Positions 26,967 through 37,615 of a stretch of 64,000 nt of DNA are shown piece after piece; within the stretch, counting starts at the first letter, position 1, and each line of letters starts with the position of its first letter. The position numbers and the translations under genes were made by a program. Origin of the DNA: Cellulomonas wangsupingiae (GTDB lineage Bacteria; Actinomycetota; Actinomycetes; Actinomycetales; Cellulomonadaceae); contig NZ_CP101989.1 of the NCBI RefSeq assembly GCF_024508275.1, positions 3,658,001 through 3,722,000 on the forward strand, given 5' to 3'. The notes under the pieces were generated by a model. It was not told where the DNA came from and searched no databases. It saw only the letters and a list, made by a program, of their open reading frames with translations.

Positions 26967-29267
26967 GTGCCCCGTTCCCTGCGCGCGCTCGCCGCTGCCC
27001 TGCTCGCCGCGGTCGCGGTGCTGCTGGGCCCGCCCGCGCAGGCGCTCGACCCCGCCGTGCCCGAGCCCGTCCCGGGACCCGTCGTGCTCGTCGGCGTCGC
27101 GGGGCTGCGGTGGGACGACGTCGGCGCGCTGACGACGCCCGCGCTGTGGGACCTGTCGCGCGAGGGGTCCGTCGGGGTGGTCGCCACGCGGTCCGTCCGC
27201 GCGCGCGGGTGCCCCGCGGACGGCTGGCTCGCGGTGTCGTCCGGCAACCGCGCGGCCGACGTCGAGGCCGACGACCGCAGGTGCCGCACGCTGCGCGACC
27301 CGGGCGAGTCCGGGGTCGTGCCCGGCTGGGAGGACTACCTCGCCGCCGCCGGGTCCGCGTCGTACGGTGCCCGGCCGGGCCTCCTGGGTGACCTGCTGGC
27401 CCGCACGGGCACCGAGGCGACCGGCTTCGGCCCCGGCGCCGCGATCGCGCTCGCGACGTCCGACGGGACACCCTCCGGCGTGCACGAGCCCGTCCCCTCC
27501 GAGCCGCGCGCGCTCCAGCAGGCCGTGCGGGCCGCCGCCGGCTCCGACCTGCTCGTCGTCGACGCCGGCGTCATCCGCGACCCGGGGTACGCGACCGTCG
27601 CCCGCCTGCCCACCAGCTCCCCCTCGGCCGCGCCGGACGCCGACCTGCCCGGGCTGGACGGGGGCGACGACGACCTGCCCGGAGCCGAGTCCATCGTCGA
27701 GCCGACGCGCGCCCAGCAGGCGGTGCGGGTCGACGCACGGATCGGCGCGGTGCTCGACGGCCTGGCCGGCCACGACGCGACCGTGCTGGTCGTCTCGCTG
27801 GCCGACTCGGGCCGCAACGGGCTGCAGCTCGCGGTCGCGCTCGGGCCCCGGCCGCTCGGCCCCCCGTACGAGGCCGACCAGCTGACGTCGGGCTCGACGC
27901 GTCAGCCGGGCGTCGTCCAGGTCACCGACGTCACCCCCACGCTGCTGTCGCTGCTCCTGCTGCAGGACGAGGCGCCCGCCCTGCCCGGTGCGCAGATGGT
28001 GCCCGTGCCCGGCGCCGCCACCGGCGCGGAACGCGTCGCGCGGCTGCTCGACGTGCAGCAGGAGGCCGGCGCCGTGACGCGCGTGTCCGGCTCCTACTGG
28101 GCGTGGCTGGTGCTGGCGCAGGCCGTGCTGTTCGTCGCCGCCGCGATCCTGCTCGTCACGCGGGGCCGCGCCGACCGCGCCCCCCTGCGCCCCGCGCTGC
28201 GCGTCCTGCAGGTCAGCGCCCTGGCACTCGGTGCGGCCCCCGTCGCGTCGTTCCTCGTCGGGCTCGTGCCCTGGTGGCGCGCGGACCGCCCGGGGGTCGG
28301 CTTCTGGTCCGCCCTGCTGGGGTGGGTCGCCGTGATCACGGTGGCGGCGCTGGCCGGCCCCTGGCGCCGGCACGTGCTCGGCCCTGCCGGCGTGGTCGCC
28401 GGCGTCACCGTCGTGACGCTGGCCGTCGACGCCGTCACCGGGTCGAACCTGGTGATCGACTCCCCGATGGGTGCGCACCGCATCATGGCCGCGCGGTTCT
28501 ACGGCATGAGCAACCAGGCGTTCGCGCTGATCACCGCCGCGGGCGTGCTGCTCGCCGTCGTCGTGGCGGACTGGCTGGTGCGCACCGGTCGGCACCGCCT
28601 CGCCGTCTGGGCGGTCGTCGCGCTCGGCGCGGTCGTCGTCGCGGTCGACGGCGCACCCATGTGGGGTGCGGACTTCGGCGGGCCGCCGGCGATCATCCTC
28701 GCGTTCGCCATGCTGGCGGTGGCCGTCAGCGGGCGCCGCGTCTCGTGGCGGCTCGTGCTCCTCGTCGGGGCGGTCGGTGCCGCCGTGGTCCTGGGCTTCG
28801 CGTTCTTCGACTACATGCGGCCGGTGTCCGACCGCACCCACCTCGGCCGGTTCCTGGCGACCGTGCTCGACGGCGGCCTGTGGGACGTCCTCGGGCGCAA
28901 GCTGTCCGCCAACCTGCGCGTGCTCAGCTCGTGGCGCTACCTCGTGCTCGCGATCGGGGGCGTCGCGCTCACGTGGCTCGTGCTCGCCGGCCCCCGCGCG
29001 CGCGGCGGCGGGCTGCTGGGCGCCGGGTCACCGCTGGCGGGCCTGCAGCGTTCGGTGCCGCTGCTGCGGCCCGCGGTGGCCGCGACCGGTGCCGCCCTGA
29101 CGGTCGGCTTCCTCATGAACGACTCCGGCATCGTGGTCCCGGCGACCGGCATCGCGCTCGCGGTTCCCTGCCTGGTGGCCGCGGCCGCCCAGTGGCGGCT
29201 CGACACCCGCCCGGAGGAGGCCGAGGTCAGCGTCCGGGACGCTCCCGCGGCGCGACCGTCTGCCTGA
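26967..29267 (+). CDS. Large membrane protein with exported N-terminal domain
   Basis: A 766-residue protein. Residues 1-25 are a signal peptide (cut near AQA). Residues about 30-370 form an exported domain that begins VVLVGVAGLRWDDV and contains SRNGLQLAVALG-like sequence; it recalls alkaline phosphatase-fold domains, but a full metal site cannot be assigned. From about 376 to 750 follow roughly ten transmembrane helices, with YGMSNQAFALI and RTHLGRF loops. Conserved in actinobacteria as a protein of unknown function; its place beside a glycosyltransferase suggests envelope work (inference). Its last 41 bases overlap the opposite-strand glycosyltransferase gene. Confidence 0.82.
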   Translation: MPRSLRALAAALLAAVAVLLGPPAQALDPAVPEPVPGPVVLVGVAGLRWDDVGALTTPALWDLSREGSVGVVATRSVRARGCPADGWLAVSSGNRAADVEADDRRCRTLRDPGESGVVPGWEDYLAAAGSASYGARPGLLGDLLARTGTEATGFGPGAAIALATSDGTPSGVHEPVPSEPRALQQAVRAAAGSDLLVVDAGVIRDPGYATVARLPTSSPSAAPDADLPGLDGGDDDLPGAESIVEPTRAQQAVRVDARIGAVLDGLAGHDATVLVVSLADSGRNGLQLAVALGPRPLGPPYEADQLTSGSTRQPGVVQVTDVTPTLLSLLLLQDEAPALPGAQMVPVPGAATGAERVARLLDVQQEAGAVTRVSGSYWAWLVLAQAVLFVAAAILLVTRGRADRAPLRPALRVLQVSALALGAAPVASFLVGLVPWWRADRPGVGFWSALLGWVAVITVAALAGPWRRHVLGPAGVVAGVTVVTLAVDAVTGSNLVIDSPMGAHRIMAARFYGMSNQAFALITAAGVLLAVVVADWLVRTGRHRLAVWAVVALGAVVVAVDGAPMWGADFGGPPAIILAFAMLAVAVSGRRVSWRLVLLVGAVGAAVVLGFAFFDYMRPVSDRTHLGRFLATVLDGGLWDVLGRKLSANLRVLSSWRYLVLAIGGVALTWLVLAGPRARGGGLLGAGSPLAGLQRSVPLLRPAVAATGAALTVGFLMNDSGIVVPATGIALAVPCLVAAAAQWRLDTRPEEAEVSVRDAPAARPSA

Positions 29268-30084
29268 CGCTCGACGCGGCCGCGCGTGCCCGGCGGGCGC
29301 TCACGGCGAGCTGCACGTCGCGGTACTGCGCCGCCCGGTGCAGCTGGCCCTTGAGGTCGCTGCCCGACGGCCGGTGGCGCAGCTCGCACGGCACCTCCAG
29401 GACGCGGAACCCGAGGCGCAGCAGGTCGATCGTCATGCCCGTCTCGACGCCCCACCCGCGGGCGAGCGGGGTCGCCGCCTCGAACGCCTCGCGCGTCAGG
29501 CAGCGCATGCCGGACAGCGGCTGCGTGGGGGTCCACCCCGTCATCGACGCGATGGCACGCCGCGCGGCGCCGACGACGATGCCCCGTCCCCCGGCTCCCG
29601 GCTGCGGCGGCAGCAGCGCGATGGTCAGGTCCGCGATGCCGTCGAGCACCGGCGCCACGAGGGGCGCGGTGTTGACGGCCGTGTCGGCGAGGTCGCCGTC
29701 GATGAACAGCAGGTGGCGCGGCGGGCGGTCCGGGGCGTCACGCATCGCGACGACGGCGGCACCCGTCTCCATCGCCGCGGCCTTGCCGCGGTTGTGCGAG
29801 TGCCGCACGACCACGGCCCCGGCCTCGCGCGCGACGTGCTGGGTGTTGTCCTCCGAGCCGTCGTCCACGACGAGGACGAGGTCCACGTGCGGGATGGCGC
29901 GCGCCGAGCGGACGGTCGCGGCGATCCGCCGCGACTCGTCCTTGGCCGGGATGATCACGGCGACGCGCTGACGCTGCTTGTGACCGCGGGCCACGCGGGC
30001 CGCGCGCTCGTCGGAGGCGTCGGGAGGTGTGCCGGGGGCCGCGTCGGCCACCGGACGGCCGTCCTCGCTCCCCGTGCGTGTCAC
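29227..30084 (-). CDS. Glycosyltransferase family 2
   Basis: A 285-residue GT-A fold enzyme without transmembrane helices. VAVIIPAKDESRRI opens the nucleotide-binding fold, LVVDDGSEDNT follows, and FIDGDLAD is the metal-binding acidic motif. SGMRCLTREAF and a WGVETGM stretch fit dolichol-phosphate-type or glucosyl-3-phosphoglycerate synthase-like family members. The acceptor is unknown. GTG 30084 was chosen because TAGGGT lies seven bases upstream; an earlier GTG at 30093 would lie inside that hexamer. The 3' end overlaps the membrane-protein gene on the other strand by 41 bases. Confidence 0.87.
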   Translation of the reverse strand: MTRTGSEDGRPVADAAPGTPPDASDERAARVARGHKQRQRVAVIIPAKDESRRIAATVRSARAIPHVDLVLVVDDGSEDNTQHVAREAGAVVVRHSHNRGKAAAMETGAAVVAMRDAPDRPPRHLLFIDGDLADTAVNTAPLVAPVLDGIADLTIALLPPQPGAGGRGIVVGAARRAIASMTGWTPTQPLSGMRCLTREAFEAATPLARGWGVETGMTIDLLRLGFRVLEVPCELRHRPSGSDLKGQLHRAAQYRDVQLAVSARRARAAASSVRQTVAPRERPGR

Positions 30085-30091
30085 GGTGCCC

Positions 30092-30097
30092 ACCCTA
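30092..30097 (-). promoter_or_regulatory. Leaderless -10 for the glycosyltransferase
   Basis: On the minus strand TAGGGT is followed by seven bases and GTG 30084. Confidence 0.55.
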
Positions 30098-30144
30098 TCG
30101 ACCCCCGGCAGCAGATCGCCTCACGGGACGCCCGCCACGCCCGT

Positions 30145-30969
30145 TCAGCGCAGCGTGACCTGCCGGGCCACGAGCCCGGCACGCGCGCGACGTGCGTTCG
30201 CGTCGAGCGGCGTCTCGTCGGCCATCGCGGCCTGGAGGCGCGGCACGAAGTCGGCGACGGGCTTCTCGATGTCGTCGGCCTCGGACCCGCGGGCCAGCTC
30301 CCACACCGGCACGACGATGCCGGCGGCACGGAAGTAGCCGATGAACTTGGCGTCGTCGAAGCCGGACTCCCGGCGTGCGTGCAGCCGCGACAGGCCGTCG
30401 AGGACGACCTGCTCGTCGGCGGGCTGCGCCCACCGCAGGTACTCGCGGGCACCCATGCGGCACCAGTAGGCGGACTCGGCGGACGTCAGGCGACGCGTGT
30501 CGACGATGCCGGCGTCGGCCTCCTCCATCGCGGCCTGCAGCTCGGGGGTGACCTCGGTGCTCGGGTCCAGCCAGTAGGAGAAGCTGTCGTGGACCGTCAC
30601 CTCGAAGGGGACCGACAGGTCGAGCACGTCCTGCAGGCGGGGGCCCGGGGTGGGCAGGCCGATCGTCTCGACGGCGGTGCCCGGCTCGGCGTCGAGCGCC
30701 TCGAGCAGCGCCGTCGCGACGTCGCGGCTCGCGTCGCCCGAGCTCGTGCCCGTCTGCAGCGCGACGAGGACGACCCCGTCGGCGCGGTGCAGCGCGGCCC
30801 AGCTGTTGGGCAGCACGGTCGTCACGACGACGTCGCGCGCGCCGTGCTCGGCGGTGGTGCGGGCGGTCGCGGTCGCAGCGGGGACGAGCTCGCGCAGCGC
30901 GACCCAGTCGGGCTCACCGGGCAGGCCCTCGAACGGGCGCAGCACGAACTCGGGGGTGTTCTTGGCCAT
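30145..30969 (-). CDS. DUF5926-type protein of unknown function
   Basis: A 274-residue soluble protein beginning [22 protein letters not shown]. Features include [54 protein letters not shown], and a basic end. No catalytic motif is recognised. The sequence looks like the actinobacterial DUF5926 family (from memory, moderate certainty). It is divergent from pgm and leaderless by prediction (TAGGGT six bases before ATG 30969). Confidence 0.75.
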   Translation of the reverse strand: MAKNTPEFVLRPFEGLPGEPDWVALRELVPAATATARTTAEHGARDVVVTTVLPNSWAALHRADGVVLVALQTGTSSGDASRDVATALLEALDAEPGTAVETIGLPTPGPRLQDVLDLSVPFEVTVHDSFSYWLDPSTEVTPELQAAMEEADAGIVDTRRLTSAESAYWCRMGAREYLRWAQPADEQVVLDGLSRLHARRESGFDDAKFIGYFRAAGIVVPVWELARGSEADDIEKPVADFVPRLQAAMADETPLDANARRARAGLVARQVTLR

Positions 30970-30975
30970 GCGTGC

Positions 30976-30981
30976 ACCCTA
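30976..30981 (-). promoter_or_regulatory. Leaderless -10 for the DUF5926-type gene
   Basis: On the minus strand TAGGGT is followed by six bases and ATG 30969. Confidence 0.6.
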
Positions 30982-31046
30982 CCGACCTGTTCACCGTTCG
31001 ACCGCCGAGGGTGCGCGCACACCCCGCGCTGCGGGAGGATCAGGAC

Positions 31047-32732
<1,686 letters not shown>

Positions 32733-33082
32733 CCCCCTGGAACTGGATTGCTCTCTCACCACCTGGCGAGAGAGCAATCCAGCCCACCCCCAGGTGGTGA
32801 GAGACCAATCCAGCCCACCCCCAGGTGGTGACAGTGCAATCCAGTCCCACCCCTGGTGGTGACAGTGCAATCCAGTCCGGCGAAGGTGACTGGATTGCAC
32901 TCTCACCATCAGGGGTGGAGCCGGGCCGGCTTCCTGGCGGGGGCGAGAGAGCAATCCAGTCCCACCCCCAGATGGTGAGAGAGCAATCCAGTTCGACGAC
33001 GTGACTGGATTGCTCTCTCACCAGGGGGGAGCCGGGCCGGCCTCCTGCGGGGGGCGGGAGGTCGGCCCGGCGGTCGTGGGGG
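32733..33082. repeat. Array of nine copies of a 19-bp intergenic repeat
   Basis: The core ACTGGATTGCTCTCTCACC (F) or its complement (R) occurs nine times: F 32742, R 32765, R 32796, R 32827, R 32858, F 32889, R 32942, R 32974, F 33004 (first bases). Four R copies are spaced exactly 31 bp, with CCCACCCC-rich filler. F 32742 and R 32765 form a hairpin with perfect 15-bp arms ten bases after the pgm stop. The segments after the F copies at 32889 and 33004 share GGAGCCGGGCCGGC. Copies differ by one to three bases. There is no gene in this interval. Confidence 0.9.
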
Positions 33083-34459
33083 TCAGGCCGCGAGGCGGCC
33101 CAGACCCGTGAACTCCCAGCCCGCGGCGCGCCACTCGGCGGCCGCGAGCTTGCCGCGGGCGTCGATCACGCGCGGGGTGCGGGCCAGCCCCGCCAGGCGC
33201 TGCGGGTCGGCGCCGACGAACTGGTCCCACTCGGTGAGCACCAGCAGCACGTCGCACTCCTCCACGGCCTCCTCGACGCTCACGCCGTAGCCGAGCGTCG
33301 GGAAGGCCCGCCGCGCGGTGTCCCCGGCCTCCGGGTCGTACACCGTGACCTGCGCACCACGCAGGTGCAGCGCGGCGGCGACGTTGAGGGCCGGCGAGTC
33401 GCGCACGTCGTCCGTCAGCGGCTTGAACGCCGCACCCAGGACGCCGACGCGCTTGTTGAGCACCGAGCCGCCGCAGGCCTCGAGCGCCATGTCGACGACG
33501 CGCTCGCGCTGCCCCATGTTGATCTCGTCGACCTGCTGCAGCAGCGCGCCGGCGCGGTGCGCCCCGAGCTCGTTGGCGCGGTGCATGAGCGCACGGATGT
33601 CCTTGGGCAGGCAGCCCCCGCCGAAGCCCAGGCCCGCGTCGAGGAACTGCCGGCCGATCCGCGAGTCGTGGCCGAGGGCGTCGGCGAGGACCGTGACGTC
33701 CGCGCCCGCGGCCTCGCAGACGCCGGCGATCGCGTTGATGAACGAGATCTTGGTCGCGAGGAACGCGTTGGCGCTGACCTTGACGAGCTCGGCCGTCGGC
33801 AGGTCCGTGACGACGACCGGCGACCCCTCCGCGATGGGCCCGGCGTACACGGCGCGCATGACGGCCTCGGCCTTGGCCGACGCCCCGCCCAGCACGATCC
33901 GGTCCGGGTGGAGCGTGTCGTCGACGGCCTTGCCCTCGCGCAGGAACTCGGGGTTCCAGATGAGCTCCGCCTGGACCCCCGCCGGGACCAGCCCGGCGAC
34001 CAGCTCGCGCAGGCGGGCAGCCGTGCCGACCGGGACGGTCGACTTGCCGACGATGACCGCGTCCTGGGTGAGGTTCTGCGCGATGACGCTGGTCGCGGCC
34101 TCGACGAACGCGAGGTTGGCCGCGTGGGACGTGCGCTGCTGGGGCGTGCCGACGCACACGAAGTGCACGTCCGCCCCGGCGACGGCCGACGCCGCGTCCG
34201 TCGTGAAGCGCAGACGGCCGGTCTGCAGGTTCTTCTCGAGCAGCTCCGGCAGCCCGGGCTCGAAGAACGGCACCTTGCCGGCCGCGAGCGCGTCGACCTT
34301 CGCCTGGTCGACGTCGACGCCGATGACGTCGAAGCCGAGCTCGGCCATGGCGACGGCGTGCGTCGCGCCGAGGTAGCCGGTGCCGAAGACGGTCAGTCGC
34401 AAGGGCTGCGCGGCGGACTCTGCGGCGGGGGTGGTGGTAGAGGTGCGCTTGGTGCTCAT
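33083..34459 (-). CDS. UDP-glucose 6-dehydrogenase
   Basis: A 458-residue UDP-glucose/GDP-mannose dehydrogenase family enzyme that oxidises UDP-glucose to UDP-glucuronate with two NAD. NAD loop TVFGTGYLGATHA near 22-34; EFLREGKAVDD; the catalytic Cys in GLGFGGGCLPKD; and NKRVGVLGAAFKPLTDDVRDSP in the C-terminal domain. ATG 34459 has GGGAGAG upstream. It is last in the operon GT2 synthase - GH26 - dehydrogenase (26-base gap), so it likely supplies the uronic acid donor to the synthase. GDP-mannose is a less likely substrate given pgm nearby. Confidence 0.92.
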   Translation of the reverse strand: MSTKRTSTTTPAAESAAQPLRLTVFGTGYLGATHAVAMAELGFDVIGVDVDQAKVDALAAGKVPFFEPGLPELLEKNLQTGRLRFTTDAASAVAGADVHFVCVGTPQQRTSHAANLAFVEAATSVIAQNLTQDAVIVGKSTVPVGTAARLRELVAGLVPAGVQAELIWNPEFLREGKAVDDTLHPDRIVLGGASAKAEAVMRAVYAGPIAEGSPVVVTDLPTAELVKVSANAFLATKISFINAIAGVCEAAGADVTVLADALGHDSRIGRQFLDAGLGFGGGCLPKDIRALMHRANELGAHRAGALLQQVDEINMGQRERVVDMALEACGGSVLNKRVGVLGAAFKPLTDDVRDSPALNVAAALHLRGAQVTVYDPEAGDTARRAFPTLGYGVSVEEAVEECDVLLVLTEWDQFVGADPQRLAGLARTPRVIDARGKLAAAEWRAAGWEFTGLGRLAA

Positions 34460-34485
34460 GGTGTCTCTCCCGTGCGTGAGGACTG

Positions 34486-36075
34486 TCAGGATCCGGGGAC
34501 GAAGCCGGCGGTCGGGTCGTGGATGCCGTCGACGAAGGCCTGCTGCGAGTCCCCGCGGGAGGTGATGCGCCAGTCGTTGGTGACCAGCTGGCCCTCGCTG
34601 ACCGTCGTGACGGTGTGGTGGAACCAGGCGAACCCGATGACGTCGGCGTTCTCCGGCCGCGCGAGCGCGTCGAACAGGTCGGTCACCCACGCGGCCTTGT
34701 TGCCGCCGGACTCCGACGCCCCGATCTCCGCCAGGAGGATCGGCTTGTCGGTGATGGCGCGCAGCTGGTCGAGCGAGGCGTCGAACGTCCACGAGAACGT
34801 CGGCGTCTGGTCCGCGTCGTACGGCGGGCGGTAGTAGCCGGACAGGCCGACCCAGTCGACGTACTCGTCGCCGGGGTACAGGCTCCGCGTGTACTCGAGC
34901 GGCTGGTTGAGCTTGGGCAGCCGGTTGACGATGTTGGGCGACCACACCCAGACGGCGTACTCGTTGGCACCCTCGGCCTCGAAGATGTCGTGGACGTGCC
35001 GCCACACCTTGACGAAGTCGCCCCGGTTGTTGCCGTTGACCTGCGCGCCGTTGACGCCCAGCTCGGCCCACGGGTACCAGGACCCGTTCATCTCGTGGTT
35101 CAGCCGGATCGCGACGGGCAGGCCCAGCGCCGTGACGTCCCGTGCGTACTGACGCAGGTAGTCGTCGAACGCGCCGTCGAGGATGCGCGGCAGCGAGTAC
35201 TCCGGTGCCTCGGACTCGCCGTTGCTCGCGTCCATGGGCCGGGACTCCCACGTGACCATGGGCAGCGTGCCCTTGGTCCACGAGCGCGTGACGGCGTCGG
35301 CCCGGAACGGCGTGTCCCAGCCCTGGAAGTACCCGGCGAGGTCCGGCTGCACGCCGACCGTCGACGCGACCTGGTCGTGCTCCGACCAGGAGAACGGTGA
35401 CTGGGCGGTGTAGAGGCCGAAGTACCGGTCCGTCGGGTGCACGATCGCGTCCCTCGAGGGCGGCGTCGGGCGCACGGGCATCGCGGCCTCCGCACGTGCG
35501 GCGGCCGCCTGCCGCGCGAACTCGACCTGCGCCAGCGCGTTCGCCTCGCGGATGGCGGCGCCCTCGGCGTCGCCCTTCGCCTCGGCGAGCTGACGTTCGA
35601 GCCTGGCCTTCTGCTGGGCACGCGCCTGGGCCGCGGACCTCTCGCTCGCGGCCTTCTGCTTGCCGGCCTGCTCGGCGGCCACCTTCTCGGCAGCGGCCTT
35701 CGCGCTGCCGGACCGCTCGCCCGCGGCCTTGTCGGCCGCTGCCTTCTCGGCCGCGGCGGCCTTCTCGGCCGCCGCCTTCTCCTTGCCGCTCTGGGTGCCG
35801 GCGGCCCGCTCGGCCGCCGCCTTGTCCTGCGAGCGCTTGAGGTTCTCGATCTCCTCGTCGCGGTCCGCGAGGATCGCCGCGAGATCGGCGTTCTCCTGCT
35901 GGAGCTGCTTCTCTGCCTCCGTCCGCAGCGGCCCGGGGACCGTCCCGGACGGGGAGAGCCAGACGATGCCGGTGACGGCCCCGAGCGCGAGCGCGAGGAC
36001 CACCGCGACGAGCCGGCCGACGACGCCGAGGCGTCCGGTCAGCGTCCACCAGTGCGTGCCGGTGCGCTCAGACAT
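34486..36075 (-). CDS. Membrane-anchored coiled-coil GH26-type hydrolase
   Basis: A 529-residue protein. One transmembrane helix at about 20-42 anchors it, with the rest outside. Residues about 50-195 are a long Ala/Lys/Glu coiled coil with AAAEKAAAEKA-like heptads. The catalytic domain (about 215-529) matches GH26 beta-mannanase/lichenase: RLNHEMNGSWYPW holds the acid/base Glu and LLAEIGAS the nucleophile Glu. The start ATG 36075 overlaps the synthase stop by eight bases. In such operons a glycanase commonly trims or releases the growing polymer; the helix could hold it away from the membrane (inference). Confidence 0.88.
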   Translation of the reverse strand: MSERTGTHWWTLTGRLGVVGRLVAVVLALALGAVTGIVWLSPSGTVPGPLRTEAEKQLQQENADLAAILADRDEEIENLKRSQDKAAAERAAGTQSGKEKAAAEKAAAAEKAAADKAAGERSGSAKAAAEKVAAEQAGKQKAASERSAAQARAQQKARLERQLAEAKGDAEGAAIREANALAQVEFARQAAAARAEAAMPVRPTPPSRDAIVHPTDRYFGLYTAQSPFSWSEHDQVASTVGVQPDLAGYFQGWDTPFRADAVTRSWTKGTLPMVTWESRPMDASNGESEAPEYSLPRILDGAFDDYLRQYARDVTALGLPVAIRLNHEMNGSWYPWAELGVNGAQVNGNNRGDFVKVWRHVHDIFEAEGANEYAVWVWSPNIVNRLPKLNQPLEYTRSLYPGDEYVDWVGLSGYYRPPYDADQTPTFSWTFDASLDQLRAITDKPILLAEIGASESGGNKAAWVTDLFDALARPENADVIGFAWFHHTVTTVSEGQLVTNDWRITSRGDSQQAFVDGIHDPTAGFVPGS

Positions 36076-37615
36076 AGACCACCGCCATGAGTGCGAACAT
36101 CAGGAGACCGATCGTGTAGGGGACGAGGGCGAGGGGGTTGGGCCGACGGCGCGGTGCCGGGGCGGCCTGCGTCTGGGGGCGGGTGCGGGCGTCGGTGCGC
36201 AGCGCGACCCGGCCCGGTGCGTACACGGGACGCAGGGCTGACGTGCGTGCCGCGGCCGGCTCGCCCGGTGCGGACGCGCCGGGACGGTCGACGACGTCGA
36301 CGGGCGCGCTGTGCGCGCCGGCGCTCTCGAGCTCGGCCATGAGGTCCGCGTCTCCCGCGTCCTGCTGCCCGGCCGTGTACGCCCCCGCGCGGGTCCCCCA
36401 CCCGGCGACGTGCGCCATGCGGAAGAACCCGATGAGCCGGATCGGCATGAGGAACAGCGTCGAGACGATGATGAAGACGGGCAGCCGCAGGAAGTCCGAG
36501 GGCTTCTCCTGCAGGTGGCGGATCTGCCGGATCGCCATGGACAGCACCGACGAGACGACCATCAGGCCGATGACCCACGCCCAGCCCTGCAGGCCGGTCG
36601 TGGTCTGCAGGAGCGCCTGGTAGAGGTTCACTCCCGTGCCGGACACGGCGCGGTACACCCAGCCGGCGATCGTCCCGAAGAGCAGGAACGGCAGGATGAT
36701 GTCGACGAGGAAGAAGATCGCCAGCACCGGGGCGTGCCCGAGCATCCAGGGCAGCATGCGCAGGGTGTTGTACTGGCTGCCGCGCGACCAGCGCAGCTGC
36801 TGCTTGTAGAGCTTGCGCAGCTCCAGCGGTGCGTCGGTGTAGACGAGGCTGGTGTGCTGGTAGACGGTGCGGTAGCCGGCCTTCAGCGTGAGGTTCGTCA
36901 GGGTGCGGTCGTCGGAGACCTCGAGGAAGACGCCCAGGAACTTCTCGGTCATGAACTTGTCCATGACCTGCATGAGGATGTGCCGCCGGAACGCGATGGT
37001 GCGGCCCGGCAGGCAGCCGACCTGCCCCAGCACGGACTGTGCGGGCATCGAGTACAGCGCGCGGGTGTTCTCGAGCCAGTCGGCCCAGCGGGTGATCCAG
37101 GAGCGGTTCGGCTCGAGGATGCGCTGGCGGGTGGTGACCCCGCCGACCTTCGGGTCGGCGAAGGGCTTGAGGAGCTCGGGGAGGGCGCCGTCGGTCCACA
37201 CCGTGTCGGAGTCGACGAGCACGGTGACGTCGCCGCGGGACATCTGGGTGCCGATCATGACGGCGTTCCGCTTGCCGGGGATCGGGGTGTGGACACGCTG
37301 CACGAGGGGGCCGAACTCGTCGCAGACCGCCTCCAGCCCGGGGTTCGGGGCGCCGTTGATGACGACGATGACCTCGTCCGGCTGCTGGTCGACGATGCGG
37401 CGCAGGACGTCCCGGAACAGGTCGAGCGGCTCGTCGACCACGGGGATGACGACGCTCGTGCTGATGTCGAAGGGCGCGGTGACGGGCCGGTAGCGGCGCG
37501 AGAGCACCACCTTGAGGACCCAGAGCGCCCAGACGAGGGTCGAGAACACCGCGAAGAGGTAGATCTCGTTCTGGCCCTCGAACATGTGGCGTAGCTGGAG
37601 GATGAAGATGAACAT
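36068..37615 (-). CDS. Processive GT2 polysaccharide synthase
   Basis: A 515-residue membrane glycosyltransferase of the cellulose/hyaluronan synthase class. N-terminal transmembrane helix at about 15-35; GT-A domain with VVIPVVDEP, the DxD motif in VLVDSDTVW, a TDDRTLTN-like stretch, and the processive signature QQLRW in YKQQLRWSRGSQYN. Four or five more helices follow, then a disordered Ala/Arg/Pro tail and a final helix. No PilZ domain is seen. It should polymerise UDP-sugars and export the chain. AGGAGA precedes ATG 37615. It heads the operon with GH26 and UDP-glucose dehydrogenase. Confidence 0.9.
   Translation of the reverse strand: MFIFILQLRHMFEGQNEIYLFAVFSTLVWALWVLKVVLSRRYRPVTAPFDISTSVVIPVVDEPLDLFRDVLRRIVDQQPDEVIVVINGAPNPGLEAVCDEFGPLVQRVHTPIPGKRNAVMIGTQMSRGDVTVLVDSDTVWTDGALPELLKPFADPKVGGVTTRQRILEPNRSWITRWADWLENTRALYSMPAQSVLGQVGCLPGRTIAFRRHILMQVMDKFMTEKFLGVFLEVSDDRTLTNLTLKAGYRTVYQHTSLVYTDAPLELRKLYKQQLRWSRGSQYNTLRMLPWMLGHAPVLAIFFLVDIILPFLLFGTIAGWVYRAVSGTGVNLYQALLQTTTGLQGWAWVIGLMVVSSVLSMAIRQIRHLQEKPSDFLRLPVFIIVSTLFLMPIRLIGFFRMAHVAGWGTRAGAYTAGQQDAGDADLMAELESAGAHSAPVDVVDRPGASAPGEPAAARTSALRPVYAPGRVALRTDARTRPQTQAAPAPRRRPNPLALVPYTIGLLMFALMAVVYV

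Noticed and set aside
30086..30093. GTG 30093 as start of the GT2 gene
   Set aside because: It would lie inside the TAGGGT -10 hexamer; GTG 30084 is correctly spaced.
32765..32888. CRISPR-like array (regular 31-bp period)
   Set aside because: Units are contiguous with no unique spacers, copies occur in both orientations, and no cas genes are near.
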